From: Paguma larvata
Lineage: Eukaryota > Chordata > Mammalia > Carnivora > Viverridae
Length of the DNA stretch: 64,000 nt
Assembly: GCA_030068075.1 (NCBI GenBank)
Contig: CM057826.1
Span: forward strand, 116,584,746 to 116,648,745
Direction of reading: 5' to 3'
Shown in pieces: positions 23,089-35,115 of the stretch. The first letter of the stretch is position 1; every line of letters starts with the position of its first letter. The position numbers and the translations under genes are program-made. The notes beneath the pieces are model-generated. The model was not told the origin of the DNA. It was given only the letters and a program-made list of their open reading frames with translations, and searched no databases.

Positions 23089-25509
23089 CTGTTTAAAGGT
23101 CTTCTTATCTGCTTCAACACTAGGAGTTAAAATGCTAGTCATTAGTCCCGAGGGGCTATCTTTGTTGAGAATATCTTGTGTGGTTGGAAAATGATCAACA
23201 GATGTGAGAAAATTAAATTCCGCATTAGTTTGATCCCCGGGCATACACATATTATAGGCATAGGGCAACGTTCCTTCACTGTAGTTGGCGGTAATCTCGG
23301 GCCCAGACTTAGAGCACAGAACAGACCCAAAGCAGGCCCCTGCGGCGGGGCTGGAAGAGCTTCGCAGGCGCAGCGCCACCGCCAGAATCACCGCGAGCAG
23401 GAACAGCACCGAGATCAACGCCAAGGCCACCACCAGGTAAAACTGCAGCTCGGCCTGGGGGTCAGAGGGCTCCGGACGGTCGCCGACATCGGGCAGTACT
23501 TCTTGTAGGCTGTCAGCGAAAACCAGGTGCAGCGTGGCGGTGGCCGACAGCGGAGGCTGTCCCCCGTCCCGCACAGCGACCAGCAGGCGCTGGCGCGCCG
23601 CGTCCCTGTCGCCCAAAGCACGCGCAGTGCGCACCTCGCCCGTGCGCAGCCCCAGGCTGAAGAGCCCGGGCTCGCTGGCCTGCAGCACGTGGTACGACAG
23701 CCAGGCATTGTGTCCCGAGTCGGCGTCCACCGCCACCACCTTGGTGACCAGGTAGCCGGGCTGCGCGGCGCGCGGCACCGTGTCGAAGAGCGCCGAGCCG
23801 TCGGGCCCCAGCGCCGGGTACAGCACCCTGGGCGCGTTGTCGTTGCGGTCGCCCACCAACACGCGCAGGCTCACGTTGGCGCTGAGCGCGGGCGAGCCCT
23901 GGTCGCGGGCCTGCAGCGTCAGCTCGAAGGCGCGCAGCTGCTCGTGGTCGAAGGCGCGCTGCGCGAACACCACGCCGCTCTGCGCGCTCACGGACACGTA
24001 GGACGCCAGCGCGCGTGGCTCCAGGTCGCTGGCCACGATGGAGTAGGAGACGTGGCCGTTGGATCCCAGGTCGGGATCTGAGGCGCCTACTTGGGCGATG
24101 GATGCTCCAGGAGGATTGTTCTCCGCCACGTGGACCACGTAAGAAGGCTGTTCGAAAGCCGGCGCGTTGTCGTTGACATCGGCGATGTGCAAGGTGATTA
24201 TAGTGCTGGAGGAGAGGTGCGGATTGCCCCTGTCAGTGGCTGTTATGGTGACGTTGTATTCCGGAGTCTGCTCTCGGTCTAGAGGTCCATCTGTTACCAG
24301 CTTGTAGTAATTATTAGATGAAGAATGAATCTTAAATGGAATATCTCTACTCAAATTACAAGTGACTTCTCCATTTTCCCCGGAATCCTGGTCCTGTGTT
24401 TTGAAGAGAGCCACAACCATTCCTGGAGTGGAATCCTCCAAAATTTGATCAGAGAGAGAAGTAACGATTATTTCAGGAATGTTGTCGTTTTCATCTAGAA
24501 CGTCTATGATTACTTTACACTGTGTAGAGAGGGACCCTCGGTCCTTTGCTTCTACATCCATGGTATAGCTTTCTACTTCTTCAAAATCCAAGGACTGATG
24601 AGTTACAATGTTTCCTGTGGCAGAATCCAGAGTGAACACATGCTGGGCCTTATTAGCCACACCAAGGAATGAGTAGGTGATCTCCGCGTTGAAGCCTTCA
24701 TCTTGGTCTGTGGCACTCACCTTCACCACTGAGGTGCCTGGGGGTACACCTTCCGGAAGACTGACCCTGTATATATCTTGGCTGAACACCGGGGGGTTAT
24801 CATTGGCATCCACCACCAGGATTCGGATCTGAGCTGTGCTGCTTCGTGGTGGACTTCCATTGTCAAATGCTGTTAGCACCAAATGATGAGAGCTTTGTGT
24901 TTCCCGGTCCAGGGTCTTCTTCAGTACTAATTCTGGATATTTGCCACCATTGGGATTGTCTTTCACCACCAAGGAGAAGTACTCATTAGGGCTTAGTTGG
25001 TATTTGCTCAGTGAATTCGTACTAATATCAGGATCTTTCGCAGACTCAAGAATTGTTCCTGTCCCCGGAGTGACAGATTCACTGATTTCTAAGTTTATTT
25101 CATCTTTATGGAATTGTGGGGCATGGTCATTAATATCCTCAACAACCACCATGATATGAAAAATATTTAAAGGATTTTCCACCACGGCTTCCAACTGCAA
25201 CTCACATCTTCTTCTCTCTTTACATATCTGCTCACGGTCTATTCGGTCCTTCACTACTAAGTCTCCGCTCTCTGCGTCTACGTTGAAAAGCAGCTTCTCC
25301 GTGCTGACTCGCAGCTTCCGAGCCGACACGTCCACGACACTGAGCCCGAGATCCTTGGCGAGGTTCCCCACCACCGAACCCTTGGGCAGTTCCTCGGGAA
25401 TCGAGTAGCGGATCGGCTCGCAGAGCGCGGGGTAGAACAAAGGTAGCAGCAAGGGAAACAGTACCTGCCGCCTGCCGGCCGGGCGCCTCTGAGCGCAGCT
25501 CCCTCCCAT
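23089..25509 (-). CDS. PCDHGB7: Protocadherin gamma-B7 variable exon, intact
   Basis: Homophilic adhesion receptor exon with 807 open codons from MGGSCAQRRPAGRRQ to a donor that reads GTAAGT (23083-23088), unlike the GTGAGT of most neighbours. The layout is signal peptide, EC1 ([14 protein letters not shown]), EC2-EC6, TM helix at about residues 688-713 and a distinct tail (ITANYSEGTLPYAYNMC, ending KKTFKQ). EC3 has GVANKAQHVFTLDSATGN. The 5' 420 bp match B6 almost exactly. A 107-bp patch at the EC4/EC5 border matches B4 rather than adjacent genes. EC5-TM lies in the common gamma-B block. Confidence 0.95.
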
Positions 25510-25756
25510 TGCGCGCTCTAGTTCTCGCTGGGTCCCAGTCTTTCTAGCTGGAAAAAGTGCACGCTATCGCACTGGTAGCATTCGGTCCAGAACATACAGA
25601 GCCTCCAGTCTTGGGGCTGGGGATCTGTGTGTGCTGGGGAGTGTGCGCGCAGCCAGGAGCCTCTGTGTTATGCAGTTCCTTCACCCTGCGTTGTTGACTG
25701 CGCAGGAAAACCCAGGCTAGAGGCTGAAGAATCTCGGGCGTCAGCACTTGCCCTGT

Positions 25757-25782
25757 ACTGGCCGACAGCGGCGCCCAGAGGC
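25757..25782 (-). promoter_or_regulatory. CSE of the PCDHGB7 promoter
   Basis: The plus strand reads ACTGGCCGACAGCGGCGCCC, about 255 bp upstream of the B7 start. The copy is intact. Confidence 0.88.
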
Positions 25783-27915
25783 TTCGTGTGGAACCGCAAT
25801 CTAGATTTTCTCTTATTTCAGGAAATCTTGTTAAAATGTAAGATGATAACAGCTAATATCCTGAATCTTATTTCTCAATGTTTTCATTTTCATCATGAAA
25901 CATGTTTCACCTGGCCAAAACTTTCATATGTTTTTATGTTAAAATTTACATAGACTTTGAATAGGTAAAAGTACTTTTTTCAAAATTCAAAAAAGCACAA
26001 AAGAATATAGAATGTAAAATAGCTCTTCCATCCCATGGCCCATTGCTATCCAGTTCTTCCATCCAGAGGTAACCACTGTTGTTCCTTTTAAAAGTAATTT
26101 ACCCACAAGTATTATCCACAAAGGCAAGCACTGAAGATAGGCAAAAATCTTACCGTCTTGGATCGTAGCTTATATTTAGCTAGAAAGTATTAATCCATCT
26201 CCCATATTTAGGAATTAGAAGGTTGTCATTCCCATATTCATTAAATTCATCTAGAGTGTTCTGTGCCACTTTCAAATAATGTTTAACATCGTTTTGTTAC
26301 AATAACTACCATGTCGAAAGAGTAGTTAAAAAAAACCTGTATTTTTGAACAGTAGATTTAGATAGATGCATAATAATTTTGACTCCCAATGACAGATTTG
26401 AAAAGACTATTTCAATGATTTAAGTTAATAACTATGTGCTCTCCTTCCACAGACCTATTGTTGAACAAATGTTGGGTGACAGGAGAAAAATCATAGTCTC
26501 ATAAGTATTTTGAGACACATTAGGATATTCTTGGACTCTATACTACCATATTAGTTTAGAAGAATATTAGTAATAGGTTGAAAGTAAGATAACAAACCAA
26601 ATACATCACCATCTTCACTAAAGTAAATGGCCACATCAATAACTCCGATTATTTAGAATACTTTGTGTACTTCTCTGCTTATACTCAGATCTCCCACGGA
26701 AATGACATTTCTTTCTTGACCTTGCTTATTTTGATTCTTAATTTCAGAGTTTTCATAAAACAAGGTGGATCTTCTTTCTTCTACATTAAAAAGCCACTGA
26801 AATACCCTTGGACTCATCTTTTGGTCCTGTTCTTGGGAACATGTACAAATCCATCTCCCCAAAATATATTTTTTCATCCTTATTATTTGGAGAATTTAAC
26901 AAAAATGCTGACAGCATAACCCCAAATTTGCTTAATATAACCTTCTATATGTTCTTTAGCATCCCTACGGAACAAGAAAAGTCAGATTAAAATGCTATCT
27001 TCCACAAAACAGTATGAAATTAGAATCACAAGCAAAAAGGATGCTGCACTGTTACAGGGCCGCGTGGGTGGCTCAGTCGGTTAAGCATCTGACTCTTGAT
27101 TTTGGCTCAGGTCATGATCTCACAGTTCATGGGCCCAAGCCCCATGTCGGGCTTTGCACTGACAGTGTGGAGCCTGCTTGGGATTCTCTCTCCCTCTCTC
27201 TCTGCCCCTCCAACTCACAAGCTCTCGCTCTCAAAATAAATAAATAAACTTTTAAAAACAGGATGCTGTATTGTTACCAATTATGATTACACTTGGAAAA
27301 ATGTAAGCATACATTGTTATCAAATGTTAATAGAATACTAATGAAAAACTTAAATCTCTCTAGGAAGTACATTCAACTCTAATTGTCACTGCAAGGTAGA
27401 GTTTGAAAAATATAACCACAAAGGGGTATTGATCTTCTCATTGGGAAGAACAACACTGAGGAGCCTGTTCGCTGTTTCCGTGAAGTTAATGCATTTGTCT
27501 CTGATATTCACCTATTTTTACCAGACCTGCCTTCAAAACAACAGCTAAGGTTGCCTCAGGGGCTAGGAGTTCAGCTTGTGGCCAAGAGAAGTGCACATAG
27601 ATTGACAGACACTTATGGAAGTACTCTCAGGAACTGTCAGTACTGTACTCAACAAAACTATAAAATAGAAGGCTCTGCAAAATCGTAACAGCTTTGTGAC
27701 CATAGGCCTTCATCAGGATTAGGTGAATATTTACCAGAATATAAAAACATGTCAGTCTTAATAACCAGCAAATTCTACTCTTCAATGTTTTAGCAAAAAA
27801 CAAATATCACTGAAAAGTGAAAAAAATAAAGACCAAAATTTTCTATCATTATGCTAAAACTAAAAGTAAAACCAATTATAATTCTTAAAAGAAAAAGAGT
27901 AAAACCGGAACTCAC
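25783..27915. other. A10-B7 intergenic segment
   Basis: AT-rich with one SINE (27057-27260). No gene or regulatory element recognised. Confidence 0.6.
27057..27260 (+). repeat. CAN-SINE
   Basis: Head GGGCCGCGTGGGTGGCTCAG with a long AATAAATAAA tail. A 17-bp target-site duplication GGATGCTGCACTGTTAC / GGATGCTGTATTGTTAC flanks it. Confidence 0.92.
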
Positions 27916-30339
27916 TGGAACCAAAGGGGTATCTTCTACAGGTAACTTCGAATCATCTAACAAAGACAAAGGATCCTTTTTCTCAAAGGTCTCATGGCTA
28001 ATGAGCATGTCAGCGTAGTTGGGCTGGGGGAAGATCACGTGACTCTTCCGAGAGTCCGCTGTGAGGGAGACCTCATGGCAGTAAGTCTGCAGGAAAGCCT
28101 GCATCCCTTCCACGCCCGCAAAGTGGGAGGCGGGCAAACCCACTAGGCCACCTCCTGAAGCTTGGAGCTGGCGCGATGTGTGCCAGCGCCTCAACCTGAG
28201 AGCCAGTAGCACGATGACAAAAGCGAGGAAGACGCAAGAAACTATGGCTACCGCCACAACCAGGTATAGCGTTAGACCTGAAGCTTCGGAGTCACTTGGG
28301 ACTTCTAGGCTGCCCAGGTCAGCCAGGACATCTGGGATGCTGTCAGCAATGGCCACTGTGAGCGTGATGGTGGCCGAGAGAGGGGGCTGGCCGTGATCTT
28401 GCACCGCCACCACCAGGCTCTGCTTGAGCGCATCTCTGTCCAGCACGGCCCTTGCAGTGCGCACCTCGCCCGTGTGCAGCCCCACCGCGAAGAGCCCTGG
28501 CTCGCTGGCTTTGAGCAGGCGGTAGGACAGCCAGGCGTTCTGACCTGAGTCTTTGTCCACCGCCACCACCTTAGTGACCAGATAGCCGGATTCTGCAGAA
28601 CGGGGTGCCAGCTCCATACCAGTGGAACTGTCAGTGGGGAGAGGAGGGTACAGGATCTCTGGTGCATTGTCATTCTGGTCCAGCACCAATATGCTCACAG
28701 AAACGTTGCTGCTGAGTGGTGGGTCCCCACTGTCAGTGGCAATCACCTGAATGTGTAGATCATGAAATTGCTCATAGTCGAAAGTTCGCAATGCGTACAG
28801 GACTCCTGTGTCAGAGTTTATGGAGATGTAGGAGGATAGAGGTGCTTCCTGGAAAGTGTCTTCAGTTAGGGAGTAAGTAACCTGAGCATTCTCTTTGCTG
28901 TCTGGGTCTAGTGCAGTCACAGAGAAGATGGAGGCACCTCTGGGGTTGTTCTCCGGGATGCAGGTGAAGTAGGAGACGTGGGAAAAGGTGGGTGGGTTAT
29001 CATTAATATCTGCCACTTGCAGGGTGAAGTGAGTTTCTGTTAACAGGGGTGGATTTCCTCCGTCTATGGCTGTCACTGTGATATTGTAGGAGGACACCTG
29101 TTCCCTGTCAAGGGTTGTGTGTGTCACCAGTCTATAATAGCTGTCAATGGATTTCTCTAACTTAAATGGTAGATTCCCTGATATGGAACAGGTGACCTGT
29201 CCATTCTGCCCAGAGTCTGGATCGTGTACATTTAAAAGGGCTATAACAGTTCCCAGAGGTGAGTCTTCCATCAGGGGACTAAACAGAGATGTGATGGTCA
29301 CCTCCGGATTGTTGTCGTTTACATCTTCTACTGTAATGAATACTTTTGCCATTGCAAGATATGCTCCTCCGTCTTCTGCTTGTATTTCTAATTCATAGAA
29401 ATCCGTTTCTTCATAGTCTAGATTTTCTGACAATTTTATTTCTCCGGTATTTTTGTTTAGTTGGAATTTCACCAATTTGTCAGGAATGAACTTTCGGAAT
29501 GAATATGTCACTTCTCCATTGATTCCTTCATCCCTGTCTATGGCAGTGACTGTAAGCAGCTGTGTGCCCACAGGCAAGTTCTCCAGAACACTCACTCGGT
29601 ATTCTGGCAAGGTAAAGACTGGTGGGTTGTCATTTGTATCGAAGACAGTCACACTGATGAGAACCGTACCAGATAGAAGAGGGTCACCCCCGTCGGAGGC
29701 AGTGAGGACCAGGTGGTGCAGTGCCTCTTCCTCACGATCCAGGGCGTGCTTCAGCACCAGCTCCGGGTATTTGACGCCACTGGCATGACTCTGAACTGCT
29801 AAGGAGAAGTGCTTATTGGAGCTGAGCTGGTAGCTCTGGAGGGAGTTCACACCCACGTCCGGATCAACAGCTTCCAGGAGAGGAAAACGCATTCCTGGAG
29901 CGACATTTTCATTAATTTTTACCTCTACATTTTCTGACTGGAATTTCGGGGCATTGTCGTTGATATCAGTTACTTCTATTTCTATCCCAAAAAGTTTCAC
30001 CCTATCTTCCACAAGAATGTTAAAATTCACCAGACACCGCGCGCTCTGAGCACAGAGCTCCTCTCGGTCTATCCTGCCCGCTGTGACCAAACTGCCGCTT
30101 CGCGAGTTCAGAGCAAAAAGCTGCGTCCTACCTCTGGAGACGATGCGGACTCCAGGCTCTGCCAGCTCCCAGGGCTCCAGCCCCAGGTCCTTGGAGATGT
30201 TGCCGACGAAAGAGCCTTTCTCTAACTCCTCGGGAATGGAGTAGCGGATCTGCCGGGCTTCAGCCTCCCATGATAAACCGAGGAAAAGACAGAACAAAAC
30301 CAGCGCTTTGCGGATGGAGTGGTTCCTTTTAGCAGCCAT
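27916..30339 (-). CDS. PCDHGA10: Protocadherin gamma-A10 variable exon, intact
   Basis: The only gamma-A exon here with an unbroken frame: 808 codons from [11 protein letters not shown] to donor GTGAGT (27910-27915). The signal peptide ([16 protein letters not shown]) is followed by [17 protein letters not shown] at EC1, six EC repeats with DxNDN linkers, a TM helix near residues 690-714 and a tail with [16 protein letters not shown]2-EC3 features such as [27 protein letters not shown] and [11 protein letters not shown] fit A10 as I remember it. The last exon base before the donor is A (CCA), a weaker context than the usual G. An in-frame ATG lies 18 nt upstream. The product would join the constant exons to give a neuronal homophilic receptor. 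Confidence 0.95.
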
Positions 30340-30570
30340 TATTGTCTCTCCAGTCAAGGAATTCTCTCCAAGTACTCACTGGGCACGTCGTGTGTTTTAA
30401 CGATTCCTTTTTCTTTCTCTGTCGGCTGGGAGCCTCTGTAGCCTAAGCACCTTAAATTCTGGAGTGAATTTCGCTGCAGACCTGGAGCCGGTTTGTAAGA
30501 ACTGAGAAGCTTTGCGTAGTCAGAGCCCTGAGAATCCGGATTGAGCACTGGTTGCGTTTCTCTCCTCGTG

Positions 30571-30594
30571 GGCAAACAGCGGCGCTCAGAGTCC
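30571..30594 (-). promoter_or_regulatory. CSE of the PCDHGA10 promoter
   Basis: The plus strand reads GGCAAACAGCGGCGCTCAG, about 235 bp upstream of the A10 start. The copy is intact. Confidence 0.88.
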
Positions 30595-32224
30595 TGAGAA
30601 GTTACTGCACCCGCTATGTGTGCAATGGAAAACAGTCGCTACTCTTTGTTGGGTCTTTTATTTTATTTTACAATACTTCTTTGGTTTCTCAACTGATCCC
30701 TTAAGCCAACTACTACTTGTAGGTTTCTTACTGGGTAGGATAAATGGAAAGTACTATAAAATATTAAATGAAAATAACTGGTCAAATATACATATTTGTA
30801 ACACTTTCTGAGTAGAAATGTACCCACTTCTAGTTATATTCACTTATAACTTTTATTTTAGTTTTAACTAAGTAGCCAATTAATTAAATTTGCTTACCAT
30901 TAATATTGTGTAAAAAGTTTTCAAAATATTCTTTTCTAAAATAGTTTTATTGAGCCTCCATGAACTGTTTTGAAAACAATGCTTTTTTACTATAGGCATA
31001 TATAATTAGAAGTTAACTTGACCTATTTTAATGAATTAAGTAACAACAAACTAAGAGGAATATAACATGTCTGTGGTGTAATGGGAAGAAAAATATAAGA
31101 ATTTCAAGCTACAACTTTTAAAAACAGAATAGCGATGTAGGTTTTTTTTTTTTTAAAGAAGTATTTACTCAAAAGATCTGTTTTCATCAGAGCACTGATG
31201 CCAGTATAAACAATCTTTTCTTCTGGCATTTTGTATGGAAGCCCAAAGTGAAGTGGTTCAGACATCTTCAATTCTAGGTGCCCATCAACCCAGCAGAAGT
31301 TCTCTCCCGAAATGAGGAGTTTAGATTCACATCTTTTATACAGAGAACAGGTTGTTCAGGACCATTTATGTCACTATGCCTCCAAAGTGTGGAACTCTTC
31401 AAAGATTTTATATTTTGTCTTCAAAGATTTTACCTCAGACAATCAGAGACAGAGGCTGAGTGCAGAAGGTAGTGACAGTTCATTTGCTTTCTTGGAAATT
31501 CATTATCTTGCAATGTAGAGGAAAAAGATTAGGAAAAAGTACAATGTGAGCTCCAAGAAAAGATAAATAAATATAAGAAGAAAGCCAGAAGAACCGAAAG
31601 CTGTAGAGGAAAATTCCTCTAAGGTACTTATTATTAAGTTCTGGGGAGCATAGAAACCTTGGCAATGGAAAACACGTTTTGACTCATCTCCCAAGGAAAA
31701 TACAAATATCTATAACTTTGCATAAGATTTGAGAAATTTGTGGATTTGCTCCCCATCTCCCCTCAAATGCTTATTTTAATTATTAAAATAAATGAAGATA
31801 CCTAAATATAGCCAGATTATTTACAATAAATGTTTCTTTAGAACAAGCACCTGCTTGCACACTTAATGAATGACTTAATATTATTATACTCAAAACATAT
31901 AAGTAGGATATGGAAAGTTCATCTTAAATCTTAGCAGACTTAAATAATTACTTATTAATGTATTCGGTAAGAAGCCACACCCTGTTTTGCTAATCCGAGC
32001 TTGACTAGATATCTCCAATTTAGTGTCATTATTGCTGAATTATAGAGCACTTACAAACCAAGTAACTCTTGAAAAATATAATCTGCAAAAAGTAAACACT
32101 AAGAAGACAAGAAGGTGATTAGTTATGGATTTTCTAAATATAAGTCGTATAAAAAAATACAATAGTATGCCTGAAATATGAGAAACCAGTAGAATATTTC
32201 AGAAGACAGAAAAGTGGAACTCAC
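30595..32224. other. B6-A10 intergenic segment
   Basis: AT-rich. No repeat, gene or regulatory element recognised. Confidence 0.6.
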
Positions 32225-34642
32225 CGGTGTGAGCATCTCAGGATGTGTAGTCGAATCATGCCCACCCTGAAGTGGAATTAAGGCCCCAGATGAATCACCG
32301 CAAACTATGTCTTGAGTGGAATGCAAGAGCTCACTACATTTTAGGAAGTTAAACTCTGTCTTTCCAGTTTGGGCAACGCACAAATTGTAGGAATAAGGCA
32401 AAGTCCCTTCACTGTAGTTGGGAGGAACCACAGGTCCAGACTTGACACACAGACCAGGCTGAAAGCAGCTCCAGGCAGAGGGGCTGGAGGAGCGGCGCAG
32501 GCGCAGGGCCACCGCCAGAATCACCGCGAGCAGGAAAAGCACCGAGATCAACGCCAAGGCCACCACCAGGTAAAACTGCAGCTCGGCCTGGGGGTCAGAG
32601 GACTCCGGACGGTCGCCGACATCGGGCAGTACTTCTTGGAGGCTGTCAGCGAAAACCAGGTGCAGCGTGGCGGTGGCCGAGAGCGGCGGCTGTCCCCCGT
32701 CCCGCACAGCGACCAGCAGGCGCTGGCGCGCCGCGTCCCTGTCGCCCAAAGCACGCGCAGTGCGCACCTCGCCCGTGCGCAGCCCCAGGCTGAAGAGCCC
32801 GGGCTCGCTGGCCTGCAGCACGTGGTACGACAGCCAGGCATTGTGTCCCGAGTCGGCGTCCACCGCCACCACCTTGGTGACCAGGTAGCCGGGCTGCGCG
32901 GCGCGCGGCACCGTGTCGAAGAGCGCCGAGCCGTCGGGCCCCAGCGCCGGGTACAGCACCCTGGGCGCGTTGTCGTTGCGGTCGCCCACCAACACGCGCA
33001 GGCTCACGTTGGCGCTGAGCGCGGGCGAGCCCTGGTCGCGGGCCTGCAGCGTCAGCTCGAAGGCGCGCAGCTGCTCGTGGTCGAAGGCGCGCTGTGCGAA
33101 CACCACGCCGCTCTGCGCGCTCACGGACACGTAGGACGCCAGCGCGCGTGGCTCCAGGTCGCTGGCCACGATGGAGTAGGAGACGTGGCCGTTGGGTCCC
33201 AGGTCGGGGTCGGAGGCGCTGACTTGGGCGATGGAGGCTCCAGGAGGGTTGTTCTCAGCCACGTGGACCACATAGGAGGCCTGGTGGAAAATCGGTGTGT
33301 TGTCATTGACATCGGTGATGTGCAAGGTGACAGTAGTCCTGGAGGAGAGGGGCGGATTGCCCCTGTCAGTGGCTGTTATGGTGACGTTGTATTCCGGAGT
33401 CTGCTCTCGGTCTAGAGGTCCATCTGTCACCAGCTTGTAGTAATTATTAGAAGAGGAGTAAATCTTGAAAGGAATATCCTTTCCTATGTTACACATGACT
33501 TCGCCATTACCTCCGAAATCCTTGTCCCGTGTTTTGAAGAGAACCACCACCGTTCCTGGAAGAGAATCCTCCAAAATTTCATCAGAGAGAGAGGTGATGA
33601 TTATTTCCGGTCTGTTGTCGTTTTCATCTAGGATTTCTATGATTACTTTACATTGGGTAGAGAGTCCACCTCCATCCCTTGCTTCCACTTCCATGGTATA
33701 TCTTTCTATATCCTCAAAATCCAATGACTGGTTATTCTTGATCATACCTGTTTTCTCATCCAGTGAGAACATGTACCTTGTCCTCTGAGCAGTGCTCCTG
33801 AAGTAGTAGTTCACTTCTGCATTGATCCCCTCATCCTTGTCAGTGGCTGTCACCTGCAACACGGAGGATCCAGGGGGCAGATTTTCGCTAACACTGATTC
33901 TGTATTCATCTTTGCTGAACACTGGGAAGTTATCATTGGCATCCCTGACAGAGATTTCAATTCGAGTGGTGGCACTTCGTGGTGGGTTCCCCCCATCCAA
34001 GGCAGTCAATAGCAAGTGATGAGAATGCTGCTCTTCCCGGTCTAGAAGTTTCTCCAAAGATAACTCTGGATATTTACCACCGTCGGAATTAACTCTAACC
34101 ATTAACGAGAAATAAGGGTTAGGATTTATCTGATAATCTTTAACTGAGTTCATGTTTATATCGGGGTCAGTGGCAGGATCAAGGGATATTCGTGCACCTT
34201 CGGATACAGATTCAAAAATTTCTAAAAGTATTTCCTCTTTATCGAATTGAGGGGCATGGTCATTAATATCCTCAACAACCACAATGATATGAAAAATATT
34301 TAAAGGATTTTCCACCACGGCTTCCAACTGCAACTCACATCTTCTTCTCTCTTTACATATCTGCTCGCGGTCTATTCGGTCCTTCACTACTAAGTCTCCG
34401 CTCTCTGCGTCTACGTTGAAAAGCAGCTTCTCCGTGCTGACTCGCAGCTTTCGAGCCGACACGTCCACGACACTGAGCCCGAGATCCTTGGCGAGGTTCC
34501 CCACCACCGAACCCTTGGGCAGTTCCTCGGGAATCGAGTAGCGGATCGGCTCGCAGAGCGCGGGGTAGAACAAAGGTAGCAGCAAGGGAAACAGTACCTG
34601 CCGCCTGCCGGCCGGGCGCCTCTCAGCGCAGCTCCCTCCCAT
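32225..34642 (-). CDS. PCDHGB6: Protocadherin gamma-B6 variable exon, intact
   Basis: Homophilic adhesion receptor exon with 806 open codons from MGGSCAERRPAGRRQ to donor GTGAGT (32219-32224). Reading frame is open a further 87 nt upstream, but MGGSC is the start shared with B7 and the family. The layout is signal peptide, EC1 ([14 protein letters not shown]), EC2-EC6, TM helix and a tail with PPNYSEGTLPYSYNLC and KTEFNFLKC. EC3 has STAQRTRYMFSLDEKTG, a feature I associate with B6. A 420-bp block from just upstream of the ATG through EC1 is almost identical to B7. EC5-TM lies in the GC-rich block common to all gamma-B exons. Confidence 0.95.
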
Positions 34643-34881
34643 TGCGCGCTCTAGTTCTCGCTGGGTCCCAAGTCCTTCCGGAAAGCAGAAAAAACTGCAA
34701 TCCACGGCGTCACTGGAAAAGCATTTCACCCAGGACAGGCGGAGCTGGGAATCCGTGTATGTTGGGCAAATTCTGCGCCTCCAGGACCATCAGTGTGTGA
34801 GCGGGTTTTCTTCTGTGTTAGTGACTGCCCAGGAAATCCCAGGCCGGAGCCAGAAATCCCAGGCGACTGCGCTTGCCCTGT

Positions 34882-34908
34882 ACTGGCCGACAGCGGCGCC
34901 CAGAGGCC
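34882..34908 (-). promoter_or_regulatory. CSE of the PCDHGB6 promoter
   Basis: The plus strand reads ACTGGCCGACAGCGGCGCCC, about 245 bp upstream of the B6 start. The copy is intact and closely matches the B7 element. Confidence 0.88.
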
Positions 34909-35018
34909 CCGTGTGGAACCGCAGTCTTACCTTTTCCTCTTGAATCCAATTTTTCTCCGCATTCCTTAGAGTATACATATATCGCTCTTCGAAATTCCTA
35001 CGTATATTTATATATATG

Positions 35019-35115
35019 CCTTGTACTCTGGGAAGTTCTCCTGACGTAGTAGTTTATTTCTGCAGTGACCCCCTAGTCCTCGTGAGTTGCTATTAACTGC
35101 AACACGGAGGACTGG
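35019..35115 (-). pseudogene. Stray gamma-B protocadherin EC3 fragment
   Basis: About 95-100 bp align without gaps to B6 33775-33870, the start of EC3, with about 80% identity by eye. Shared stretches include GTAGTAGTT and CTGCAACACGGAGGA. The orientation is minus, as in the genes. No neighbouring exon parts are visible on either side. It lies about 110 bp upstream of the B6 promoter element. It is either the last recognisable piece of a lost exon or a small templated insertion. Confidence 0.75.

Noticed and set aside
27790..27915. Extra C-terminal residues read past the A10 donor
   Set aside because: The frame continues by chance into the intron. The phase-0 donor at the same place in every paralogue shows the exon ends at 27916.
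32369..33415. Plus-strand open frame of 348 codons opposite B6, with similar ones opposite B4, B5, B7 and B8
   Set aside because: It lies antisense to the GC-rich EC5-TM block, recurs in every gamma-B paralogue because they are nearly identical, and has low-complexity R/H/G/V composition with no domain. GC-rich coding DNA with few AT-rich triplets leaves the other strand open by chance.
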